A model generated the notes under the pieces. That model ran no database searches, was not told the DNA's origin, and saw only the letters and a program-made list of their open reading frames with translations. The position numbers and the translations under genes are program-made. This document shows, piece after piece, positions 50,707 to 57,991 of a stretch of 57,991 bases of DNA. The DNA is taken from assembly GCA_017615275.1 (NCBI GenBank), contig JAGAAO010000064.1:1-57991 (forward strand). Reading direction: 5' to 3'. The stretch comes from Butyrivibrio sp. Lineage in GTDB: Bacteria; Bacillota; Clostridia; Lachnospirales; Lachnospiraceae. The number at the start of each line of letters is the position of its first letter. The stretch's first letter is position 1.

Positions 50707-51010
50707 TTCGTTTTTTCTCCTTTGCGATTTCTTCATCTTCGATGGCTTTCTGTCTGGCTGCATCATATTCCCTGGCTCTCTTTACAGATAGTTCAGATGA
50801 ATAATCATCATCAGGATCATCTTCACCATCATCAGGAACTGCATTGATCAGGCCATCAAAGTTATTATCATTGGCCTCTATCGCATCCTCTGCAGCCTTA
50901 AGATAATTCTTGTTGGAACGCATTGTATGTTCCTCCAGGATAGCCTCTTCTGTTTCTGACAGTTCCTCTTCTTTATGGATTCTGTCATTTGCTATATCCA
51001 GTCCGCTCAT
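50663..51010 (-). CDS. Acidic hypothetical transfer-region protein
   Basis: A 115-residue acidic protein: SETEEAILEEHTMRSNKNYL, EDAIEANDNNFDGLINAVPD, then a Asp/Glu run and a basic C-terminus (KEKKRNARARAQSYREIDR). Not recognised. It overlaps mobC by 44 nt and shares one base with the 51010 gene, so it is a coupled part of the transfer operon. Confidence 0.7.
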   Translation of the reverse strand: MSGLDIANDRIHKEEELSETEEAILEEHTMRSNKNYLKAAEDAIEANDNNFDGLINAVPDDGEDDPDDDYSSELSVKRAREYDAARQKAIEDEEIAKEKKRNARARAQSYREIDR

Positions 51011-51228
51011 CAGATCACCCCCTTGGCTTTTTTATAGTTTTCCAGCTTCTGAAGAACAGAAGGCCTGCCATCAGTCTTGCCCTTCTTGATCATCTGTTTC
51101 TTTTTCTGAGCTTTCTTTTTGGCATCAACTACCTCCCCCATCCTGAAGCTGTAGTTGGAGAGACGACTTGTGATCATCTCTACCTTTTCTTCCCCAGTTA
51201 TATCCTGAGCTATCACATTTCCTGCCAT
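51010..51228 (-). CDS. Small basic transfer-region protein
   Basis: The ATG at 51228 follows AAAGGAGATGTGTTCT. About 72 residues, Lys-rich C-terminal half (DAKKKAQKKKQMIKKGKTDG). Not recognised. First of the three small genes ahead of mobC; shares a base with the next start. Confidence 0.65.
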   Translation of the reverse strand: MAGNVIAQDITGEEKVEMITSRLSNYSFRMGEVVDAKKKAQKKKQMIKKGKTDGRPSVLQKLENYKKAKGVI

Positions 51229-51303
51229 AGAACACATCTCCTTTCAAAAAAACAGCAGCCATGCATTGAATCAATACACAGCCGCTGTCGCTATCAGATA
51301 TTA

Positions 51304-51960
51304 TCAGTCTTCTGGTTTTTCATTTATGGTTTCTGCTTTATCCAGCGCTCCACCAGTCTCTTCATCTTCGTTATAGTCCTCATCAGGATCCTTCTTTTCC
51401 TTTTTGCCAAAAGAAAAATCCTCTCTGTTACTGTAAAGATAGAAACCTCCAGCACAACCAAGGATTGCAATAATAACAAATATGATCAGATTGGAGTTAT
51501 CCTTCTTGGGTTCCTCCGGTTCCAGCTCTTCCGGTGCTGGTTCTTCTACTACAGGCTCCGGTTCCGGCTCTTCCTCTTCTCCCATAAGTTCAGCTATTTC
51601 CTCATCATCCATGAGCGATAACAGGTCTCTCTCATCAACCAGATTAAGGAAGTGAACTGTATTCTCACCCTCATCATCACGGTCTATGATGATATAAAAG
51701 ATATTCCCACTCTTGGAAGAAACAGTGATGAACTGCTTACCGCTTTTGTTTGGATCGCCATAATCATCAATGATGGTGAGATTACCATCAGGAGTAAGCG
51801 GACCCATGGGTTCTTCCACTTCTTCCTCTGGCTCAGGCGGAATTATCTCTTCCTCCTCTACGACCTCAGGATCAACATAAGCAAATGCAGTTACCGGTGT
51901 CAGTGTTACAGCCAGGCTCAAACAGCTGGCCAGTATCGCTGCGAATTTAAACTTCATCAT
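51304..51960 (-). CDS. CD1107/DUF4366-like mobile-element membrane protein
   Basis: The ATG at 51960 follows GGAGGACACCGAAG and overlaps the DUF4315-like gene by 14 nt. About 218 residues. A Sec signal ([22 protein letters not shown]) is followed by a Pro/Glu-rich stalk, a domain with [20 protein letters not shown] and [15 protein letters not shown], a second Pro/Glu stalk, and a C-terminal membrane segment ([19 protein letters not shown]). This matches CD1107-family proteins of clostridial ICEs. Probably a surface part of the transfer apparatus. Confidence 0.85.
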   Translation of the reverse strand: MMKFKFAAILASCLSLAVTLTPVTAFAYVDPEVVEEEEIIPPEPEEEVEEPMGPLTPDGNLTIIDDYGDPNKSGKQFITVSSKSGNIFYIIIDRDDEGENTVHFLNLVDERDLLSLMDDEEIAELMGEEEEPEPEPVVEEPAPEELEPEEPKKDNSNLIIFVIIAILGCAGGFYLYSNREDFSFGKKEKKDPDEDYNEDEETGGALDKAETINEKPED

Positions 51961-52219
51961 CTTCGGTGTCCTCCTCATCTGTATTTCCGCTGACAATATC
52001 GCCAACGGATTTGCCTCCAGGCAAATTGTCCTTTGTATAGGCAATCAGCTTCTGCAGGCCTTCAGGAGTAATATCAGCTGCCTTCATCATTTCATGGACC
52101 GCAGCCATCTCTTCCTCCTGGCATTTCTTTTCAAGAGCTTTGACTCTCGTATCGGCCTCAGCTCTTCGTTCCCTTGCTTTTGCAAGTTCAGCCTTATATC
52201 TGTCTAATCTCTCAAACAT
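51947..52219 (-). CDS. DUF4315-like small protein
   Basis: A 90-residue protein: [40 protein letters not shown], then [17 protein letters not shown] and an acidic tail. A coiled coil with a small C-terminal motif, matching DUF4315 found before the NlpC/P60 gene in CTn elements. Overlaps the CD1107-like gene by 14 nt. Confidence 0.85.
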   Translation of the reverse strand: MFERLDRYKAELAKARERRAEADTRVKALEKKCQEEEMAAVHEMMKAADITPEGLQKLIAYTKDNLPGGKSVGDIVSGNTDEEDTEDDEV

Positions 52220-52229
52220 AATCTCCTCC

Positions 52230-53948
52230 TCATGGTCTTACTGGTCTTCCGTAACCTAGGAAATGATTTTTCCAGTACTTGGTGTTGATTGATGTGTAGG
52301 ATATTGGATTGCCGCAGTGAAGCATCATGCCATCCCCGACATAGATGCCAACATGGCTAGCTCCGGGAGTGTCATAGGTTCTCTCAAAAAAGATAAGATC
52401 TCCCGGCTTTGCATCTGAAGGGGATACATAAGCACATCTTTTTCTAAGCCCCTGCGCAGTTGTTCTTCCCACACTAAAGCCGCTGTGATTTAGTACCCAG
52501 CATACGAATCCTGAGCAGTCAAAACCCGTAGTTGGATTACTACCTCCCCAGACATATTCCCTGCCAAGGTACTTCTCAGCTTCAGCTATCATTGCTGCAA
52601 ACTGAGCATCAGTAAGTGCATCTCCGGGAACGTGGTAATCTTCAGGATCCTCAAGGTCAGAATAAATATCCTCAAAGAGATATTCCTTGTTACCTTTAGT
52701 CATGAGCAAAAGATCATAATGAGACTTCTGCTTTGCTGTAAGCCCCATTCCTTCAATTACTTTTCCAAGGCTCTTGTTATCCAACTTCACCTTAAGAATC
52801 TTTACGGTATACTCTTCTTCCTCCTCGTAGGTGTATTCCTCCTCATAACCACCTTCAGGATAAGAATCGTCCTCTACCCATCTTGTTCCGGTCTTTTCTA
52901 CTGTACGGGTTCGCTTCTCAGTTCTGGACTTATAAGTCAGCTTGTACTGCTTTTCAAAGAGCTTTTTTATGATAGGCTTCATGTCTTTACGCTTGAAGTC
53001 ATCATATTTGACCGTAAGATATGTGATGAGCTCATAAGGGTTATGTCCTATTTCATCCAGCTCGTACTCATACTCGTCGTAGCCTGGATAGAGACTTTCC
53101 GTATCATCTATCTTTTTCTTAAGATCTTTTTCCAGCTTTCGGTAATCCGTCTCAACGCCGTGAATGTCCTCATCGTAAGCAGTATATGTGGAGACAAGGG
53201 TTCCATCAGACATAGTGGGAACCATCATGGCACAGCTTGATACCATCGCAGATAAAAGGACTATGATCAGGACGACAATAACTATTGCGAGAATCAGCTT
53301 GGGATTACCTTTAACAAAGTTTGCGAGTGCCGCAAGAGCATCGCCTATCTTTTCAGATATTTTGTTTATTGCATCCTCAAGCCATGTGGCTCCACTCCTT
53401 GCAGCCTCACGCTCTTTTTCTTTCTGGTAATAAGATTTACGATTTTTCTTTTTCTGAGCTGCCCTGGACTTTGCGTTTGAGCCATCCTTTGGATTCTGCT
53501 CATTGGCATGCTTCTTTTCTTCTTTATGCTGACGCTTAAGCTTTCTTTGGTAGATGCCTTCGTTGATTTTTTCCGTAGCCTCATGAACTGCAGATGCCCC
53601 CTCATGAACAACATCTCCCGATACGTTCTTATCATCCCTGCAGTCACTGCTACCCACAGCCACCACTTCCGCTGCTGTACCCATAACAGTATTTCCCACA
53701 GTAACTACTGTGCCGGCAGCCTGTAATGCCTTAATCCTTTTGGCCTCAGCCTTCATCTGAGCTTTTACGCCAAGCATCTCCTCAGATTCTGCTCTGCCCC
53801 TAAGGACCTTCTTTCGCTCCGGATCCAGCTTTTCTTCAGTATCCTTCGAGCCAACACCAACTTTTCCCTTCTTTAGCTTTTTTCCATACTCTTCTTTAAG
53901 GGTGGACTGCGTCCGGAACTTCTCTCTGAAATGCTCCCTATCATTCAA
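52230..53948 (-). CDS. NlpC/P60 peptidoglycan hydrolase of the transfer system (CD1108-like)
   Basis: A 572-residue protein. The first 200 residues are cytoplasmic and Lys/Ala-rich, then one membrane segment near 215-240 (PKLILAIVIVVLIIVLLSAM), then an outer region. The C-terminal 120 residues are NlpC/P60: catalytic Cys in TTGFDCSGFVCWVLN, His in GASHVGIYVGDGMML. It opens the wall for the conjugation channel. It lies 4 nt after the VirB4 stop. Confidence 0.92.
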   Translation of the reverse strand: MNDREHFREKFRTQSTLKEEYGKKLKKGKVGVGSKDTEEKLDPERKKVLRGRAESEEMLGVKAQMKAEAKRIKALQAAGTVVTVGNTVMGTAAEVVAVGSSDCRDDKNVSGDVVHEGASAVHEATEKINEGIYQRKLKRQHKEEKKHANEQNPKDGSNAKSRAAQKKKNRKSYYQKEKEREAARSGATWLEDAINKISEKIGDALAALANFVKGNPKLILAIVIVVLIIVLLSAMVSSCAMMVPTMSDGTLVSTYTAYDEDIHGVETDYRKLEKDLKKKIDDTESLYPGYDEYEYELDEIGHNPYELITYLTVKYDDFKRKDMKPIIKKLFEKQYKLTYKSRTEKRTRTVEKTGTRWVEDDSYPEGGYEEEYTYEEEEEYTVKILKVKLDNKSLGKVIEGMGLTAKQKSHYDLLLMTKGNKEYLFEDIYSDLEDPEDYHVPGDALTDAQFAAMIAEAEKYLGREYVWGGSNPTTGFDCSGFVCWVLNHSGFSVGRTTAQGLRKRCAYVSPSDAKPGDLIFFERTYDTPGASHVGIYVGDGMMLHCGNPISYTSINTKYWKNHFLGYGRPVRP

Positions 53949-53952
53949 ATCG

Positions 53953-56412
53953 TTATGCCCCCTTTTCTTCTTTGTACTTCACAAGGTCGGATGGACGTGT
54001 GGTGAGAATCCTGTAAAGTTCTATGTCTTTAGGGAAGTGATCAACAAAAGGAAGGATCACATTTCCAAAAAATAAAAGCCCTTCACCTTCTCCCGCCTGT
54101 GTGACATGGGATAACTGGTGTGGGCTTATATTGAGCTTTTGTGCGAGAACTGTTCTGTCCCCAGCGGCCTGATTAAGCATATATATGAATTCACAGTTCT
54201 CAAGAATATTCTCGATCTCTGCAGAGGCTAGAAGGTCCTTGACGTTCTGCGTGATTGCTGTCGGAATGCCTCCCCACTTACGGAAACGCTTGTAAATCTC
54301 TACAGAATAGCTTGCTGTCTGCTTCTCTCGAAGGAGCAGGTGGAACTCATCCATATAGTAACGGGTACTCTTGCCGGAATCGCGGTTAGCTGATACCCTT
54401 CCCCAGACCTGATCCTCAACAATCAGCATTCCCAGCTTTTTGAGCTGATTTCCAAGATCCTTGATGTCATAACAGATAATCCTGTTATTGATATCAACAT
54501 TTGTCCTGTGATTAAAGACATTAAGTGAACCGGAAACGTATATCTCAAGAGCTGTAGCCAGATTGTGAGCTTCTTTCTCGTCCTGCTTAAGAAGTTCATT
54601 GTATAGGTCTTCCAAAAGAGGCATGTTCTCAGGACGCGGATCCTGGAAATACTTGTTGTATATCTTATGGACGCATCTGTCGATAACAGTTCTTTCTATC
54701 GGCATCAGACCATCCCTTCCTCCTATGACAAGCTCACACAAAGACAGGATAAATTCTGCCTTAAGTGCTACAGGGTTATCATCATCAGAGTAGTTCTGGT
54801 TGATATCCATGGGATTGATATACTGGCTGGAATTAGCGCTGATCTTGATCACCTGACCGCCAAACTTCTGCACAAGAGGCGCATACTCGGCCTCGGGATC
54901 ACATACTATGATGTCATCATCCGTGGAGAGCATGACATTTGCAATTTCCCTCTTTGCAGCAAAAGACTTACCAGAACCCGGTGTACCAAGGATAAGACCG
55001 TTTGGATTCTTTAGCTTTTTTCTATCTGCCATGATGAGGTTGTTGGAAAGAGCATTAAGTCCGTAATAAAGAGATTCCTCTCCCTCCTGAAAAAGCTCCT
55101 GTGTTGTGAAAGGTATCATGATAGCTGAACTTGAAGTTGTCATGCCGCGCTGTATCTCGATGTGGTTATGAGCAAGCGGAAGGCTCGACATAAGTCCCAT
55201 CTCCTGCTGATAGTCCAATCTCACAAGCGTACAGCTGTGCTTCTGAGCAATGCTCTTTGCCTGGAACACATTGTTTTCAAGTTCTCTCAGAGTCTTTCCT
55301 GTATTCATGATAAGGAAAGTTATCATGAACATTCGCTCATTCTGGCTCTGAAGCTCACGAAGCAGTGACTTGGCGTCCTTGCCGTATGTGGCAAGATCTG
55401 AGGGGATGATGTCCATATCATACCCGGAACGGACAGCCTTTTTCTGCTCCTCGATCTTACTTCTATCAAGCTCTGTGATGGTGTGCTTGACCTTCTTTAT
55501 GGCAGTGTTCTGGTCTACAGACTGCATGTGGATGGTGAGAACCTGCGATGAATCCATGGAAAGGAAATCACAGAGCATCTCATCATTTATCTCCGATGCA
55601 GTAATCGAAAGAAAACTCATTGCACAGTACATGTCGCCCATTTCAAAGGTCTTTTTAGTTGGAAACGCAATGCTGCTTGGAACGATAAAATCTTTTGGTC
55701 CAAGGCCACGCTCCGTACACCATTTCCAGTCAAACATGAACCTATCATCATCCCCCATGTGGAAAATGGCATGCATGACTTTAAGTCTCTCTTTTCCATT
55801 AAGACTGTTTGCAAACACTCCCAGGTGCTTGAAGTTATTGAGAACATCAGTCTCTATGCGGGCCAGTCTTGGCTTGGCTTCTCTTATAGAAGCCGCATGG
55901 ATACCGAAAGTAAGGTACTTGGTCTTTGTAAGACCATTATTACCTTTTTCGAACTGGCTCTTTAGCACTGATGAATACTGATCTCGTACATCGTTGAAAG
56001 TATCATGCCTAAGTGGGATCCTGATACTTTTTTCAAACTTTGTGCCATCAGTGCTGACATTAAGAAAGGTCAGGGAAAACTCAACTGAGCTGTCAAAGAA
56101 GTTAAGGAAACTGCACCATTCTTCAAAAATGGTTGTCTTATCTTCTTCCTGGGCCAGCTTATAGTTGATGTCCTGAAACTGGATGGTCTTTGAATAAAAA
56201 TCCCCCTCTTCCCTGCAGATTCCGCTTGGGAACATTCTCTCGAATGTCACTGACTCCTGTGCGGAATGCGGCACCTTATCAGCCTTCTTGGCATCATCGA
56301 TGACCTTTTTTATCTTTTTCTTTTCCTCAGATGAGAGGCGAACCGGAACCTTCAGGTCACGTTTTCTTTTCTTTCTGAACAAAGGAAATAACAATGTCCT
56401 CCACCTCCTCAT
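53953..56412 (-). CDS. VirB4/TraE-type conjugation ATPase
   Basis: An 819-residue ATPase. Walker A is LGTPGSGKSFAAKREI near residue 480, Walker B-like in YYMDEFHLLL, with AITQNVKDLLAS downstream; typical VirB4 features. It powers type IV secretion. The start at 56412 lies 56 nt inside prgI. Another possible start is a TTG after AGGAGGTGGAGG about 20 nt downstream. Confidence 0.95.
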   Translation of the reverse strand: MRRWRTLLFPLFRKKRKRDLKVPVRLSSEEKKKIKKVIDDAKKADKVPHSAQESVTFERMFPSGICREEGDFYSKTIQFQDINYKLAQEEDKTTIFEEWCSFLNFFDSSVEFSLTFLNVSTDGTKFEKSIRIPLRHDTFNDVRDQYSSVLKSQFEKGNNGLTKTKYLTFGIHAASIREAKPRLARIETDVLNNFKHLGVFANSLNGKERLKVMHAIFHMGDDDRFMFDWKWCTERGLGPKDFIVPSSIAFPTKKTFEMGDMYCAMSFLSITASEINDEMLCDFLSMDSSQVLTIHMQSVDQNTAIKKVKHTITELDRSKIEEQKKAVRSGYDMDIIPSDLATYGKDAKSLLRELQSQNERMFMITFLIMNTGKTLRELENNVFQAKSIAQKHSCTLVRLDYQQEMGLMSSLPLAHNHIEIQRGMTTSSSAIMIPFTTQELFQEGEESLYYGLNALSNNLIMADRKKLKNPNGLILGTPGSGKSFAAKREIANVMLSTDDDIIVCDPEAEYAPLVQKFGGQVIKISANSSQYINPMDINQNYSDDDNPVALKAEFILSLCELVIGGRDGLMPIERTVIDRCVHKIYNKYFQDPRPENMPLLEDLYNELLKQDEKEAHNLATALEIYVSGSLNVFNHRTNVDINNRIICYDIKDLGNQLKKLGMLIVEDQVWGRVSANRDSGKSTRYYMDEFHLLLREKQTASYSVEIYKRFRKWGGIPTAITQNVKDLLASAEIENILENCEFIYMLNQAAGDRTVLAQKLNISPHQLSHVTQAGEGEGLLFFGNVILPFVDHFPKDIELYRILTTRPSDLVKYKEEKGA

Positions 56413-56752
56413 ATAGTTTTTTCTGCCTCATGAGGGCAGCGAAATAATTATTGGTCCTGTAGGGACGCTCCTTGGGTCTTTTGAATTGCCACTGGATCAT
56501 ATGCTTTAGGATGGTCTCACAGTTCATGCCATCCTTCTCATATAGAGCCACGAAAAAGAACGGCAACATAAGAGCCATCATCACAAGTGTCGAAGCACTT
56601 ACGTCCTCCGAAAGCTTTTTTACAAAGAAAAAAGACGGTACTCCTACGAGCGCCGCCAGTGAAAAGCAGATGATCTGTCTTTTGGTGAGATTAAGGAAAA
56701 GTTTTTCCTTGACCCTGGAAAGATCCCTGGGGACCGATACGAAATTTGCCAT
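56357..56752 (-). CDS. PrgI/VirB3-like membrane protein
   Basis: A 131-residue protein with VSVPRDLSRVKEKLFLNLTK, two hydrophobic segments (RQIICFSLAALVGVPSFFFV, LVMMALMLPFFFVALYE), then EKDGMNCETILKHMIQWQFK. This is the PrgI family, placed between VirB6-like and VirB4 genes. It is a VirB3-like part of the channel. Overlaps virB4 by 56 nt. Confidence 0.92.
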   Translation of the reverse strand: MANFVSVPRDLSRVKEKLFLNLTKRQIICFSLAALVGVPSFFFVKKLSEDVSASTLVMMALMLPFFFVALYEKDGMNCETILKHMIQWQFKRPKERPYRTNNYFAALMRQKKLYEEVEDIVISFVQKEKKT

Positions 56753-56770
56753 GATATTTGCCCCCTTGTC

Positions 56771-57637
56771 TTACCTTGCATTAAATATGCTCTTTGAGAT
56801 GGAACTTGTCTTCAGAAGGGAGAAACATAAAAGGACTGTATATCCCAGTACTCCCCACATGGAACCGACTATATCAGTTGAAAAAGCCACAGAGCTTATC
56901 AATGCAGCATAAATAGCCACACATACCATGATAAGGAATCCCTGGAAGCCTAAAGCGAACAGACCTCTAACATAGTTCTGCCCCATCTGGCTCTGTTCCC
57001 TGTTACCGAATGTTGCAAACGGAATAGGCGCAAGACTTATGGTCAGATAGATTTCCAGCATACGTCCATAAACAACTACAAATATGAATGCAGCAAGAAT
57101 CCTTGTTGCCAGGTTTACGAACATTACCTGGAAAAACATGCCAAATAGAGCAGCCATATCCATTGCTTCCAGAGTTGACCTCATAGTCGCAAGCGCTGAG
57201 TCATCTATCGCGGTTGACGCTGCAATAAGTCCTCCGCTGCTTCTTACAACATGCTGGGCAACATCAAATACTGCCATGGTAAAGTCAAAGCAGTGTGTGA
57301 TCAGCATGACTGCAACATAGGTCTTAAAAAGCCATTTGAAGAAAATCCATGTCTCAAAGTTAGCCAGGTTATTATGAGCTGTGATTAGCTGTATAAGTTC
57401 ATAGCAGGCAATAAAGGTCAGGACCATACCCGCTATCGGCATGATTACAGTTTCCGATAGGTTACGTATCATGCTAAAAACACTGGGCTGAAATGCATCA
57501 GGAGTCATTCCTACCTGTGTTGTGATATCAGCCACGTGGTTATTAACATCCTGAAACATGCCTACCATAACGCTCATAACACCATCTACAAGTACAGACT
57601 TAAGCCAGGCGGCGAGCTCTTCTACTACTCTATCCAT
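56771..57637 (-). CDS. TrbL/VirB6-like channel protein (CD1112-like)
   Basis: A 288-residue protein with about six membrane segments (VIMPIAGMVLTFIACYELIQ, TYVAVMLITHCFDFTMAVFD, ILAAFIFVVVYGRMLEIYLT, SLAPIPFATFGNREQSQMGQ). This matches the CD1112-type VirB6/TrbL proteins of clostridial ICEs. Start has AGAAAGGTGGCAATCT. Between it and maff2 (57640-57756) are two GC-rich hairpins, GGGxCTGG..CCAGxCCC and AGCGCGGC..GCCGCGCT, possibly for mRNA processing. Confidence 0.9.
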   Translation of the reverse strand: MDRVVEELAAWLKSVLVDGVMSVMVGMFQDVNNHVADITTQVGMTPDAFQPSVFSMIRNLSETVIMPIAGMVLTFIACYELIQLITAHNNLANFETWIFFKWLFKTYVAVMLITHCFDFTMAVFDVAQHVVRSSGGLIAASTAIDDSALATMRSTLEAMDMAALFGMFFQVMFVNLATRILAAFIFVVVYGRMLEIYLTISLAPIPFATFGNREQSQMGQNYVRGLFALGFQGFLIMVCVAIYAALISSVAFSTDIVGSMWGVLGYTVLLCFSLLKTSSISKSIFNAR

Positions 57638-57756
57638 AGATTGCCACCTTTCTGTTTTTTATAGGTGGGGACTGGTCGCGCCAGCCCCCGAACAATATGA
57701 AATTTTCAGTCCTGCATCTTGCTATAGCGCGGCAGGCCGCGCTCCCCACCCAGGAA

Positions 57757-57854
57757 TCAGAAAAGTCCTGAGAGAAGAGGAATGAGCTTAATACCGATGA
57801 GGCAAACACCTCCACCTGCCATCAGCTGCTTGATTCCCTGGCTCTTAGCTCCAG
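57757..57854 (-). pseudogene. maff2, 3' exon fragment split by a group II intron
   Basis: The frame ends GAKSQGIKQLMAGGGVCLIG, then IKLIPLLSGLF and TGA, the conserved end of Maff2 small membrane proteins of clostridial ICEs. Upstream of the Gly-Ala-Lys codons the Maff2 sequence stops and intron 3' sequence begins (about 57855). The 5' exon should lie beyond the window. An ATG at 57888 would read into intron sequence and is probably not used. If the intron splices, the gene is functional. Confidence 0.82.
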
Positions 57855-57991
57855 ATAGCGATAGGTAAGACTTTGATATTATCTCCATCTTTTCCCCCGC
57901 TCCACACCGTGCGTGCGGCTTTCACCGCACACGGCGTTCCATCGAATTCAGTAGCACAGGGTTTTAAACGTAACTTACACACTTCTTTACA
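57855..57991 (-). mobile_element. Group II intron, 3' end (domains V and VI)
   Basis: On the minus strand, CGCCGTGTGCGG, a GAAA tetraloop and CCGCACGCACGG form the short stem-loop typical of intron domain V, with a CGC catalytic triad. It is followed by a domain VI-like stretch ending CTTACCTATCGCTAT, a usual 3' intron end, at the junction with the maff2 exon. Domain V lies about 57906-57940. The intron body and any reverse transcriptase are outside the window. Confidence 0.85.

Larger units (their letters stand above)
23100..57991. mobile_element. Integrative conjugative element (Tn1549/CTn-like), left part
   Basis: A tyrosine integrase, excisionase, mazF, sigma factor and KTR protein at one side, and a relaxase-MobC-CD1107-DUF4315-NlpC/P60-VirB4-PrgI-VirB6-maff2 series at the other, define a clostridial conjugative transposon. 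The boundary lies between R2 copy b (ends 22998) and the integrase stop (23181); 23100 is an approximate figure. The other end, including the VirD4 coupling protein and any replication gene, is outside the window, so the att repeat cannot be confirmed. Confidence 0.85.

Noticed and set aside
1-57991. tRNA or rRNA genes
   Set aside because: No cloverleaf with TTCGANTC-type T-loop and no rRNA-like segment was seen on either strand by eye; a tRNAscan run would settle it.

Overview
The window looks like chromosome plus an integrated conjugative element from a motile, low-GC member of the Lachnospiraceae (Butyrivibrio/Pseudobutyrivibrio/Roseburia-like; genus is inference). Support: the dgt-dnaG-rpoD-trmK block, GHKL/LytTR regulators, a methyl-accepting chemotaxis protein, and a Tn1549/CTn-type conjugation module.

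Bases 1-23,000 are chromosome. They hold the end of an IS110-family transposase, a vWA lipoprotein with an ECF sigma/anti-sigma pair, a membrane-anchored trypsin-like protease, and a minus-strand housekeeping block (dgt, dnaG, rpoD, trmK, a TGS-domain nucleoside kinase, a sugar-nucleotide epimerase). Several envelope proteins, a chemoreceptor and a five-gene hipBA operon (hipB-hipA-GTPase-methyltransferase-membrane protein) with three evenly spaced operators follow. Intergenic spaces carry two repeated hairpin elements (R1, R2) and one GC-rich stretch that may be a structured RNA.

From about 23.1 kb to the window end lies the left part of an integrative conjugative element (ICE). Its ends are int, xis overlapping mazF, a sigma factor and regulators (23.2-27.2 kb), and a conjugation module (relaxase, MobC, CD1107-like, DUF4315-like, NlpC/P60, VirB4, PrgI, VirB6-like, maff2; 48.3-57.9 kb). 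The maff2 gene is split by a group II intron whose 3' end is visible at the window edge. The VirD4-type coupling protein is not in the window.

Between these modules is a cargo region of about 19 kb (27.0-46.3 kb) that I do not recognise as a described system. It has eleven cytoplasm-type proteins without Sec signals, many sharing an aromatic-x-Gln motif near residues 10-17. One resembles FliD, one has calcium-loop repeats, several are coiled coils, and three share a repeated domain. With them are two GHKL kinase/LytTR regulator pairs, one HD-GYP-like phosphodiesterase and a lipoprotein pair. Nine units carry the same 32-bp tandem operator (two CATGAA..GAC half-sites, 21-bp period). In eight of them the operator sits 26-29 nt upstream of a sigma-28 (flagellar) type -10 box. 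Three share a covarying 40-nt 5' UTR hairpin. The best reading is an ICE-borne, LytTR-controlled, sigma-28-dependent set of proteins that may be exported by or attached to the host flagellar apparatus. The regulatory architecture is visible in the sequence; the export idea is inference. A BlaI/BlaR1 pair with its own operators sits between cargo and conjugation genes.
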